A stretch of DNA of 64,000 nt from Arachis hypogaea (taxonomy: Eukaryota; Streptophyta; Magnoliopsida; Fabales; Fabaceae): positions 95,449,761 through 95,513,760 of the forward strand of contig NC_092045.1 of NCBI RefSeq assembly GCF_003086295.3, given 5' to 3'. Made by a program: the position numbers and the translations under genes. Below the pieces are notes generated by a model that searched no databases, was not told the DNA's origin, and saw nothing but the letters and a program-made list of their open reading frames with translations. Positions within the stretch are counted from its first letter, which is position 1. The number at the start of each line of letters is the position of its first letter. Shown piece by piece: positions 34,447-44,593 of this stretch.

Positions 34447-35480
34447 TCAATGTTGTATAGTCCCAACACCAAACTTAGAGTTTGGATATGGGGTCTTGAC
34501 ACCAAACTTAGAGTTTGACTGTGGGGGCTCTTCTTGACTCTGAACTGAGCGAAGCTCTTCATGCTTACTCTCTTTTGTCATAGAGGAATGGCCATGTGCC
34601 TTAAACACAAGGTAGTCCCCATTCAATTGAAGGACTAATTCACCTCTGTTGACATCTATCATAGCTCCTGCTGTGGCTAGGAAAGGTCTTCCAAGGATGA
34701 TGCAATCATCCTCTTCCTTCCTAGTGTCTAAGATTATGAAATCAGCAGGGATGTAAAGGCATTCAACCTTTACTAACACGTCCTCTACTATTCCATAAGC
34801 TTGTCTCAATGACTTGTCTGCCAATTGTAATGAGAACAAGGCAGGTTGTACCTCAATGATCCCCAGCTTCTCCATTACAGAGAGTGGCATAAGATTTATC
34901 CCTGACCCCAGATCACACAGAGCTTTTTCAAAGGTCATGGTGCCTATGGTACAAGGTATTAAGAACTTGCCAGGATCCTGTTTTTTTTTTTTTGAGGTAG
35001 AATTTGCTGAATCCAGGTATCCAGTTCACTAATGAGCAAGGGAGGTTCACTTTCCCAAGTCTCATTACCAAACAACTTGGCATTCAGCTTCATGATAGCT
35101 CCTAAATATTAAGTAACTTGCTCTCCAGTCACATCTTCATCCTCTTCAGAGGATGAATAGTCTTCAGAGCTCATGAATGGCAGAAGAAGATTTAATGGAA
35201 TCTCTATGGTCTCTGTATGAGCCTCAGATTCCTTTGGATCCTTAATAGGAAACTCCTTCTTGCTTGAGGGACGTCCCAGGAGGTCTTCCTCACTAGGATT
35301 TTCGTCCTCTTCCTCCCTTGTGTATTCGGCCATATTGACTATGTCAATGGCTTTGCACTCTCCTTTTGGATTCTCTTCTGTATTGCTTGGGAGAATACTG
35401 GGAGGAGTTTCAATGACTTTCTTACTCAGCTGGCCCACTTGTGCCTCCAGATTTCTAATGGAGGATCTTGTTTCACTCAT
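34447..35480 (-). pseudogene. Gag C-terminus plus Athila-like aspartic protease, frameshifted
   Basis: From 35480 the frame SETRSSIRNLEAQVGQLSKK continues Athila-type Gag, with an acidic SSEEDEDVTGE tail, to a stop at 35109. After a frame change at a 13-T run (34981-34993), the 34938-34447 frame encodes the protease: ALCDLGSGINLMPLS holds the catalytic D, with CIILGRPFLATAGAMIDV as the second flap/core block. The protease would cleave the Gag polyprotein in the virus-like particle. Athila-type elements normally continue into RT and integrase; here the frame ends in a repeat-encoded SNSKFGVKTPYPNSKFGV and stops. Confidence 0.8.
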
Positions 35481-36733
35481 GAAACTGAAAGTGGCTTTTG
35501 ACAGATAGAGACTAGATTGGCTAAATTGGAGGTGTTTTGTTCAGAATTCTCTGTCTGTTGCTGAGAAGATGATGGATATGGCTTGCTATTGCTCAGTCTA
35601 TTGCGTCCACCATTGTTAAAGCCTTGTTGAGGCTTTTGTTGATCCTTCCATGAGAAATTTGGATGATTTCTCCATGATGAGTTATAGGTGTTTCCATAAG
35701 GTTCACCCATGTAATTAACCTCTGCCATGGCAGGGTTCTCAGGATCATAAGCTTCTTCAGAAGCTGCCTCTTTAGCACTGTTGGATGCATGTTGCCATCC
35801 ATTCAGATTTTGAGAGATCATGTTGACCTGTTGAGTCAACACTTTGTTCTGAGCCAATATGGCATTCAGAGCATCAATTTCAAGAACTCCTTTCTTCTGG
35901 GGTATCCCATTATTCACGGAATTCCTTTCAGAGGTGTACATGAACTGGTTGTTTGCAACCATGTCAATGAGTTCTTGAGCCTCTTCAGGCGTTTTCTTTA
36001 GGTGAATAGATCCACCTGCAGAATGGTCCAATGACATTTTCGAAAATTCAGATAGACCATAATAGAATATATCTAATATGGTCCATTCTGAAAACATGTC
36101 AGATGGACATCTTTTGGTCAGCTGCTTGTATCTTTCCCAAGCTTCATAGAGGGATTCACCATCTTTTTGTTTGAAGGTTTGAACATCCACTCTCAGCTTG
36201 CTCAGCTTTTGAGGAGGAAAGAATTTATCCAAGAAGGCTGTGACCAGCTTATCCCAGGAGTCCATGCTATCCTTAGGTTGTGAATCCAACCATATTCTAG
36301 CTCTGTCTCTTACAGCAAAAGGGAAAAGCATGAGTCTGTAGACTTCAGGATCAACTCCCTTCGTCTTTACAGTCTCACAGATCTGTAAGAACTCAGTTAA
36401 AAACTGATAAGGATCTTCAGATGGGAGTCCATAAAACTTGCAGTTTTGTTGCATTAAGGCAACTAGCTGAGGTTTCAGCTCAAAGTTATTGGCTCCAATG
36501 GCAGGAATGAAGATGCTTCTTCCATCAAACTTGGATGTTGGCTTTGTGAAGTCACCAAGCATTCTCCTTGCATTATTATTATTTTCGGCTGCCATCTCCT
36601 TCTCTTGTTCGAAAATTTCTGAAAGGTTACCTTTAGAATAATGTAATTTAGCTTCTCTTAATTTTATCTTCAGAGTCCTTTCAGGTTCTGGATCAATTTC
36701 AACAAGAGTGCCTTTTTCCCTGTTCCTGCTCAT
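35477..36733 (-). CDS. gag: Element C Gag
   Basis: A 418-codon open frame. A retrotransposon Gag domain lies at about residues 140-235 (DRARIWLDSQPKDSMDSWDK ... FLDKFFPPQKLSKL ... LYEAWERYKQLTKRCP ... ILDIFYYGL). The C-terminal part is Gln/Asn-rich. No CCHC zinc knuckle is seen, as is common in Athila-type Gag. Gag forms the particle that packages element RNA. The frame overlaps the next one by a few bases and needs a -1 shift near 35495 to enter it. Since Athila elements usually encode Gag-Pol in one frame, I read this as a mutation and not programmed slippage. It is the longest undamaged frame in element C. Confidence 0.8.
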   Translation of the reverse strand: MSRNREKGTLVEIDPEPERTLKIKLREAKLHYSKGNLSEIFEQEKEMAAENNNNARRMLGDFTKPTSKFDGRSIFIPAIGANNFELKPQLVALMQQNCKFYGLPSEDPYQFLTEFLQICETVKTKGVDPEVYRLMLFPFAVRDRARIWLDSQPKDSMDSWDKLVTAFLDKFFPPQKLSKLRVDVQTFKQKDGESLYEAWERYKQLTKRCPSDMFSEWTILDIFYYGLSEFSKMSLDHSAGGSIHLKKTPEEAQELIDMVANNQFMYTSERNSVNNGIPQKKGVLEIDALNAILAQNKVLTQQVNMISQNLNGWQHASNSAKEAASEEAYDPENPAMAEVNYMGEPYGNTYNSSWRNHPNFSWKDQQKPQQGFNNGGRNRLSNSKPYPSSSQQQTENSEQNTSNLANLVSICQKPLSVS

Positions 36734-38263
36734 ATGAAAGAGAAGAAAACAAGAAAAGGAAGAGGAATCCTCTATGTCACAGTATAGAGATTCCTTTATG
36801 TTAGTAGAAGAAGAAAGGGGAGAAGAATGTAGAAGAGGGGATTCGGATAATTAGATGGAGAGAGGTGAAGAGAAGTGTTAGTAATTAAATAAATAAATAG
36901 AAGAAGAAAAGAGAAGGGAAATTTCGAAAATAATTTTGAAAAAGAGGTTAGTAATTTTCGAAAATTCAAGATAAAATATAATTGAAATTAAAATTTAAAA
37001 CAATTAATTAATTAAAAAGAATTTTTGAAAAAGAGAGAGGTATTTTCGAAAATTGAAGAGGGAAAAATAGTTAGGTGGTTTTGAAAAAGATAAGAAACAA
37101 ACAAAAAGTTAGTTAGTTGATAAAGATATTAAAATCAAATTTGAAAAAGATAAGAAGATAAGAAGTTAGATAAGATATTTTGAAATCAAATTTTGAAAAA
37201 GATAAAATTTTGAGAAGGATAAGATAAAAAGATAAGATAAAAATTTTAAGAAAAAGACATTTTGAAAAAGATTTAATTTTTAAAATGACTTAACTAACAA
37301 GAAACTACAAGATAAGATTCTAGAATTTAAAGATTGAACCTTTCTTAACAAGAAAGTAACAATCTTCAAATTTTTGAATCAATCACATTAATTGTTAGTG
37401 AATTTTCGAAAATATGATATAAAGATAAGAAAAAGATTTTGAAAATAATTTGAAAAATATTTTTGAAATTTTCGAAAATAATAAAAAAAATGAAAAAGAT
37501 ATGATTTTTGAAAAAGATTTTGAAAAGATAAGATTTTTAAAATTGAAATTTTGACTTGACTTCTAGGAAACAACTAATTTTAAAAATTTTTGACCAAGTC
37601 AACCCAAAATTTCGAAAATTTGGAGGGAAATAAGGAAAAGATATTTTTTTTTGAATTTTTAATTATGAGAGAGAAAAACAACAAAAATACTCAATGCATG
37701 AAATTTTTAGATCAAAACAATGAATGCATGCAAGAATGCTATGAATGTCAAGATGAACACCAAGAACACTTTGAAGATCATGATGAACATCAAGAACATA
37801 ATTTTGAAAAATTTTTGATGCAAAGAAAACATACAAGACACCAAACTTAGAAATCTTTAATGCATGGACTCTAACAAACAAAAAATGCATATGAAAAACA
37901 ACAAACAACACAAAGCAAGAAAACATCAAGATCAAACAAGAAGACTTGCCAAGAACAACTTGAAGATCATGAAGAACACTATGAATGCATGGAATTTTCG
38001 AAAAATGCAAAAAATTTTTTTTAAAGCATGCAATTGACACCAAACTTAAAAATTGACTCAAGACTCAAACAAGAACACAAAATATTTTTGGTTTTTATGA
38101 TTTTATGAATTTTTTTTGTATTTTTATTAATTTTTTCGAAAAACATTATTAGAAAAACGAAAAATAAATAAAAAAATTTGAAAGATTTTTTTGAAAATTT
38201 TTTGAAAAGAAAATTACCTAATCTGAGCAACAAGATGAACCGTCAGTTGTTCAAACTCAACAA
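36734..38263 (-). other. Element C 5' leader
   Basis: About 1.5 kb between primer site and gag. Extremely purine-rich on plus, with many GAAAAAGATAAGA and TTTTCGAAAAT repeats (36950-37560 and 38090-38215). Direct repeats of AAGAACA/CAAGATGAACA type occur at 37735-37800. Small frames here are composition-driven. Confidence 0.65.
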
Positions 38264-38281
38264 TCCCCGGCAACGGCGCCA
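38264..38281 (-). other. Primer binding site, tRNA-Asp type (element C)
   Basis: On the minus strand TGGCGCCGTTGCCGGGGA lies 6 bases inside the 5' LTR. It is complementary to the 3' end of plant tRNA-Asp (from memory), the usual primer of Athila-like elements. Confidence 0.85.
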
Positions 38282-38287
38282 AAAACT

Positions 38288-40099
38288 TGGTGGACGAAAT
38301 TGTGATCAACAATTTTAGCTCTTTGGTATGTGCACAAAAACATTAACTCAGCACTTTCTTTTCACAACTCCGTTCAACTAACCAGCAAGTGTACTGGGTC
38401 GTCCAAGTAATAAACCTTACGCGAGTAAGGGTCGATCCCACAGAGATTGTTGGTATGAAGCAAGCTATGGTCACCTTGTAAATCTCAGTTAGGTAGATTA
38501 AAATTGGTTTATGGATTTTCGAATAATTAATAATAAATAGAAAATAAAAAGGGATAGAAATACTTATGTAAATCAATAGTGGAAATTTCAGATAGGCGTA
38601 TGGAGGTGCTGTGCTCCTCTTGAAACTCTACTTCACTACTCACTCTTTCTTCAATCCTTCTTACTCCTTTCCATGGCAAGCTGTATGTAGGGCATCACCA
38701 TCATCAATGGCTACTTTTAATCCTCTCGGGAAAATGGTCCTATGCGCTGTCACTGCACGGCTAATCGTCTGGAGGCATCACCCTTGGTTGATGGCTACAT
38801 CCCATCCTCTCAGTGAAAATGGTCCAAATGCTCTGTCACGGCACGGCTAATCATCTGTTGGTTCTCAATCAGGTTGGAGTAGAATTCATTGATTCTTTTG
38901 CGTTTGTCACTAACGCCCAGCCTTCAGGAGTTTGAAGCTCATCACAGTCATTCAATACCGAAATCCTACTCGGAATACCACAGACAAGGTTAGACTTTCC
39001 GGATTCCCGGGATCCTACTCGGAATACCACAGACAAGGTTAGACTTTCCGGATCCCCATGAATGCTGCCATCTATCTAGCTTATACCACGAAGATTCTGT
39101 TGGGGAATCTAAGAGATATGCGCCCGGCCTAAGGTAGAACGGAAGTGGTTGTCAATCACGCGCGTTCATAGGTGAGAATGATGATGAGTGTCATGGATCA
39201 TCACATTCATCAAAGTGTTGTGCAACGTATATCTTGGAATAAGAATAAGAGAGAATTGAATGAAAAGTAATAGTAATTGTATTGAAACTTGAGGTACAGC
39301 AGAGCTCCACACCCTTAATCTATGGTGTGTAGAAACTCCACCGTTGAAAATACATAAGTGAAAGGTTCAGGCATGGCCGAATGGCCAGCCCCCCAAAACG
39401 TGCTCAATGGCCTCCTAAGATGAAGAATAAAATAAAACTGAGACCAAAGATGAAACGTGGTCAAAGACATCTAATACAATAGTTAAATGTTCTATTTATA
39501 ATAAACTAGCTCCTAGGGTTTACATGAGTAAGTAATTGATGCTTAAATCCACTTCCGGGGCCCACTTGGTGTATTTTTGGGCTGAGCTTGATCTATCCAC
39601 AAGCTGAGACTTTTCTTGGAGTTGAACTCCAAGTTATGACGTGTTTTGGGCGTTCAACTCCGGATCATGACGTTTTTCTGGCGTTTAACTCCAGACAGCA
39701 GCATGTACTTGGCGTTCAACGCCAAGTTACGTCGTCAATTTCCGAATAAAGCATGGACTATTATATATTGCTAGAAATCTCTGGATGTCTACTTTCCAAC
39801 GCCATTGCGAGCGCGCCATTTGGAGTTATGTAGCTCCAGAAAATCCATTTCGAGTGCAGAGAGGTCAGATTCCAACAGCATCAGCAGTCCTTTTGTCAGC
39901 CTTTTTCATAGTTTTGCTCAAGTCCCTCAATTTCAGCCAGAAATTACCTGAAATCACAGAAAAACACACAAACTCATAGTAAAGTCCAGAAATTTGAATT
40001 TAACATAAAAACTAATGAAAACATCCCTAAAAGTAGCTTAAACTTACTAAAAACTACCTAAAAACAATGCCGAAAAGCGTATAAATTATCCGCTCATCA
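38288..40099 (-). mobile_element. Element C 5' LTR
   Basis: 1812 bp, same ends as the 3' LTR. Differences from 29343-31154 are substitutions, concentrated around 39740-39840 (opposite 30800-30890). Four palindromes of the TGGCGTT type lie at about 39610-39740, some 360-490 bases from the LTR start, probably in U3. Confidence 0.9.
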
Positions 40100-40104
40100 C
40101 TTCT

Positions 40105-41125
40105 CTTGTTCCTTCAGCAATTTGCAGAGCATGCAGTTTTGATTCTACTGTTCCTCCTTAATTTGTTCCATAGCTTCTTGCAGTTTGGCAACAGATGCTT
40201 CTAGGCGGACCCAATAGTCAAATTCAGGAAGTTCAGGGAGGAATTCCAGCGCCCTCCTTTTGATAGAGTTATCTTGCATTTGTCCTTCCATTGACTTCTT
40301 AGTGATTGGATGTTCAATTGGGATGAATTCATCTACTCCCATCCTCACTCCAGCATCTTTACATAGCAAAGAGAATAAGCTTGGGTAAGCCAGTTTGGCT
40401 TCAGTGGAGTTCTTGTTTGCAATTGTGTAAATCTCACAAGAAATCAGATGATGAATCTCCACTTCTTTTCCCAGCATAATGCAATGAATCATCACTACTC
40501 TCTTGATAGTGACCTCAGAACGGTTACTAGTGGGCAATATAGAACGCCCAATGAAGTCTAGCCAACCTCTTGCAATTGGTTTGAGATCTCCCCTCTTGAG
40601 TTGGTTTGGGACACCTTTTGAATTGGTTATCCACTTAGTTCCAGGGAGACATATGTCCTCTAGAACTTAATCCAACCCCTTATCTACTTTCACCATTCTC
40701 CTATTAAAGGATTCAGGATCATCTTATAGTTGAGGCAATTTGAAGACCTCTCTTATTTTGTCCAGATGGAAGTAAATAATTCTCCCTCTGACCATGGTTC
40801 TGTAGGTATGAAAAGTAGTTCCAGTCATTCTCTGCTTATCTGTCAGCCACAGATTTGAGTAGAATTCCTGAACCATGTTTCTTCCAACCTTTGTCTCAGG
40901 ATTGGCTAGAATTTCCCATCCTCTGTTTCGAATTTGCTCTTGGATCTCCAGATATTCGTCTTCTTTCAGATCGAATTTGACTTCTGGGATCACTGACCTT
41001 AGACCCATTATTTTGTGGTAATGGTCTGCATGTTCTTTGGTTAAGAACTTCTCTTGATTCCAAAGACTCTTTGGAGTATTCTTTTTCTTGCCTCTTGAAT
41101 TGGTTTGTTTTCCCTTAGGAGCCAT
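40105..41125 (-). pseudogene. Element B ORF2, split by element C
   Basis: It starts with MAPKGKQTNSRGKKKN at 41125 and shows the same blocks as ORF2 of element C: VIPEVKFDLKEDEYLEIQ, RNRGWEIL, MVQEFYSN, MVRGRIIYFHLDKIREVF, LKPIARGWLDFI and SNRSEVTIKRVVMIHCIMLG. Stops occur at 40724-40726, about 40668 and 40145-40147. The frame then runs into the CTTCT target duplication and resumes at 29342 (GRELQELKHQKLSLEG...) to a stop at 29248. Element C thus landed inside the C-terminal coding region. Protein identity with the C copy is only moderate, so the domain has persisted while the elements diverged. Confidence 0.75.
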
Positions 41126-41438
41126 GATCTTGATGAATCTTAGCTTAGTGATCACAGAAAAGCACACCAAACTTAGAGGTTTGCTTGCCCTCAAGCAAAA
41201 GAAAGGAAAGGGTAGAGAGAGGAGGAGAGGCACATTCGAATGGTGAAGAGAGGGGGATGGCCGAATGTGTATTTATAAGGGAGGGGGAGGGATTTCAAAA
41301 ATTTTGAAAGAGATTTGAGAAGATATGGAAAGAATTTGAGAAAATACTTGAGTTTTTGAAGAATATTTGGAAAGGATTTGAAAAAGATTTGAGAAATAAT
41401 TTAAAAAATTGTTGGATTTTTGAAATTTGAGGGTGAAT
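41126..41438 (-). other. Element B region upstream of ORF2
   Basis: Non-coding; mirrors the region upstream of ORF2 in element C, including a TATTTATAAGGG stretch near 41270 (minus CCCTTATAAATA, possible TATA box). It ends abruptly at the Tekay LTR; the last five bases TGAAT (41434-41438) are the expected target duplication. Confidence 0.65.
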
Positions 41439-42274
41439 TGTAACACCCTACCATACAGAGTCTTATGCTTAAGTCATAATTCAGAGATGGCAAGGTATTA
41501 CGACCTCTAAAATAAAAATTTAGTACGTATAGTAGTATGAATGATCGATTATAACTAGGAGCCTTTATAGAAAAAGGGGTAAAGAAAAATCGCAACTCAA
41601 AAAGCGCAACACTCCGATCGATAACGTAACAAACAAGGATAACCAGCGCGAGATTATATATATACAAAGGAGTGTCAAAAACAGGAATATCAAGACTCGA
41701 AATCCGGCTGCGAAGATAACCGGTCCGAGCATAGCAATATATATACATATGATAAAAATAAGGAAAACCCCAAAGGAAACCCCAAGGGACACAAATACAT
41801 AAAACCTATTCTCCAAAATCTCCCATAAGAAGAGTCATCACAGTTTGTATTATTTAATGGAGATAAAAGTATCTAAGCGAAACATATAAACTAAAACTTA
41901 GTCCCGAGAACAAAGGATCTTCGCAAATCTAAAAGTCTCCAACATGCCTCAGTGGGACACCTCACGTCCTGCATCTGAAAACCACAAAATCCGCATGGGT
42001 GAGAACCAGAGGTCTCCAGCATGGTAACAGCTTCCACATATATAATACATAATAATGGAGGAAAGCCAAAGGCAATCCTAGAACTTCCTCCAGATAATTC
42101 AAAGCTTATAAACAAGCTAAACCATATAAGGGTATCTGACAAAAGATTCTTCAGTCTAACTAATACTTCCCTTTCCAATTCCTTCTCACCTCCCAACCAC
42201 CAGTAGGAGTATAATGTAGCAAACACAGTTATGTCAAACAAGGAATATACAAATAGGAACAATTAAGGCATTTA
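41439..42274 (-). mobile_element. LTR1, truncated by internal deletion
   Basis: 836 bp matching 44594-45429 of LTR2 with about nine substitutions and no indel by eye. It stops at the 5-bp sequence ATTTA (42270-42274), which also begins the reverse-transcriptase side of the junction. Confidence 0.9.
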
Positions 42275-44376
42275 TCCAGAAACAGACGGAAAACTCTATT
42301 CATGTAATCCATGAATACCGCAGGAGCGTTCGTCAACCCAAAGGACATCACAGTGTACTCGTAATGACCATAACGAGTCCTGAAAGCGGTTTTAGGGATA
42401 TCCTCACCCCTCACCCTTATCTGGTGATAACCGGATCGTAAATCGATCTTGGAGAAAACTCCATCTCCTTGTAACTGATCCATGAGATCATCAATTCTCG
42501 GCAATGGGTACTTATTCTTTATTGTAACCTTGTTCAGCTGCCTGTAATCCACACAGAGCCGCATACTCCCATCTTTCTTCTTTACCAGTAACACTGGAGC
42601 ACCCCACGGAGAGACACTTGGTCGTATAAAATTCTTTCCCAAAAAATCCTCTAACTGAGACTTTAGCTCGTTCATCTCTAACGGTGACATCCTATAAGGA
42701 GCACTTGAGATTGGTCCCGCCCCGGGCACCAATTCAATAGCAAACTCAACCTCTCGGTTAGGTGGAAACTCATCAATATCATCGGGAAACACTTCCGAAA
42801 ACTCACGCACAACCGAAATCTGTTCCAACCTTTGATCATCACCCGAAACGCCCGCGGTTAACAACATGATACCCTGACATTCGGTTCCGGAACAGTTCAC
42901 CATCATCGAATTCAAGTAATAATTATTCACCACGACCGGCCCTTCAATATCTTCCGGCATAAAGTACACCGACTTTGTAGAACAATCTAGTAGAACATGG
43001 TTCTTAGATAACCAGTCCAATCCCAAGATAAGATCAAGACCGATCATCGGCAAGCAGATTAAATTATGAACAAAATCACGCTGCTTGAACCTAAAGGAAA
43101 CTTCTGGGCATCCTAGCCTAGTCACCATGGCTTCATGGGTAGCATTATACACTCTTAGATCATAACCTAAGGTTACAATCTTCAGTCCTAACTCATGGGC
43201 TTTCTCAAATGCAATGAATGAATGCGATGCTCTCGAATCAAATAAAGTATTTAAAGTTTGACCAGCCATTTCACAGTTACCTCTAATGAGTGTCTCAGAT
43301 CCCTCAGCTCCTACAGCTGAAGTGGTGAACACCCGACCAGTCTGTTGTGCTTTCCCAGCACCTTGTTTCTGCTTCTCCGGGCAGCTTGCGACTTTATGCC
43401 CCGCTTTTCCACAATTGTAACACAAACCCCATCCGGCCTTGCATGGTGCTCCCGGATGGTGACTTCCACACCTAGTACAAGCTTGATCATTCTGAGGCTG
43501 CTTCCTATACTTCTTCCCTTGGAAATTGTTGTTGTTGTTGGGCCTCCTGATAGAGCTCCCCCTCTTGAAAGACGGGCCTCTAGGTGCAAAACTCTTCCCT
43601 CGGTTCTGTGGGAATGAACCTTTGTGAATCCCTTTCTCAGCGGTTGCCCTCTTCACACACTCTTCAGCAACTCTACACTTGTTCACCAATTCGGAGAAAG
43701 TCCTGATCTTCATTGGTCCCACTGAACTGAAGATATCACTCCGGAGTCCTCCTTCATACTTAACACACTTCCATTCCTCATATTCCACCGGAGTCCCTTG
43801 GCACATACGAGAGAACCTGAACAGCTCCTCAAACTTGTTAGTATACTTCGATATGGACATAGTACCCTGCTTCAGCTGTAACAATTCAAGTTCCTTAGCC
43901 GTCCTAGCAGAAGTCGGAAAGTACTTCTTATAGAACTCCTCTTGGAAGACATTCCAAGTGATATAGTCATCACCTTGCTGCAGAATACGTCGGATACCTT
44001 GCCACCAATGCGACGCTTCACCTGTGAGCATATAGGTAGCAAACTCGACACGCTGCCCTTCAGGTACCACTTGTGCTTGCAGTGCTCGCTCTATAGCCTG
44101 AAACCATGTATCAGCCTCAGTCGGACTAGCAGTTCCCTTGAACTTAGGTGGATTAACCTTCAAAAAGTTTGCCAGTGTCATCGGTCCCTGAACTCCACCT
44201 CCATCATTACCATGGTTGTTCATCTGTTGACCAAGAGCCTCAGCAGTGGCTTGCATAGCAGCAGCCATGTTCTCCGACGCAGTCATAAAGTTCACCGGGT
44301 CATTAGGGTTATTCTCCGGTGCACGAGTGTTAGTACGACCTCTACCACGGCCTCCACCGCATCCACGAGGCGCCAT
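42275..44376 (-). pseudogene. Copy 1 gag-protease-RT, 3' part deleted
   Basis: The frame runs from [18 protein letters not shown] at 44376 through Gag, the CCHC knuckle ([14 protein letters not shown]), the protease and the RT up to RVFRLFLDK, where the deletion fuses it to LTR sequence and it ends 14 codons on (42229). The YIDD-type catalytic box of RT (FIDD), RNase H and integrase are gone. The protease motif reads DSRAS where copy 2 has DSGAS, so the catalytic glycine is lost. Like copy 2, this is a chromovirus polyprotein made and used in virus-like particles; here it is dead. Confidence 0.9.
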
Positions 44377-44572
44377 CTGGTTCCTATACACACCAAACAA
44401 TCGATATTAAGTTGATCAGTCTCAATATCGGAAGTCTAGTGCTTCAAAGTCCCAAATGCATGCTCATGAACGTTTATGCCAATTATATCAAGCAGATATA
44501 CTAATAGCACATAACACACATACAGAGAATGCACAGAAGCATAGTCAGTCCATCCCTCAGGCTCTACAGGAA

Positions 44573-44590
44573 CGAACTGCTCTGATACCA
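44573..44590 (-). other. Primer binding site, initiator tRNA-Met (copy 1)
   Basis: On the minus strand TGGTATCAGAGCAGTTCG, 3 bases inside LTR2. The first 12 bases match the initiator-Met tRNA 3' end. Identical sites occur at 52829-52846 and 61082-61099. Confidence 0.9.
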
Positions 44591-44593
44591 TAA

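Larger units (their letters stand above)
29343..40099 (-). mobile_element. Element C: complete gag-protease LTR retrotransposon lacking RT/integrase
   Basis: A 10,757-bp element with exact 5-bp duplications CTTCT at 29338-29342 and 40100-40104. The two LTRs are both 1812 bp and differ at roughly 35-40 positions by eye (about 2%), with no net indel. In minus-strand order it contains: 5' LTR, tRNA-Asp-type primer site, purine-rich leader, gag, a broken Athila-like protease, an 8-unit palindrome array, ORF2 (unknown, shared with B), 3' untranslated region and 3' LTR. No reverse transcriptase, RNase H or integrase motif is present, so it must have been mobilised by a partner. It sits inside ORF2 of element B. 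Confidence 0.9.

Noticed and set aside
35477..35500. Programmed -1 frameshift between Gag and the downstream frame in element C
   Set aside because: No convincing slippery heptamer or pseudoknot; related Athila elements use one frame, and another frameshift follows, so simple decay is more likely.
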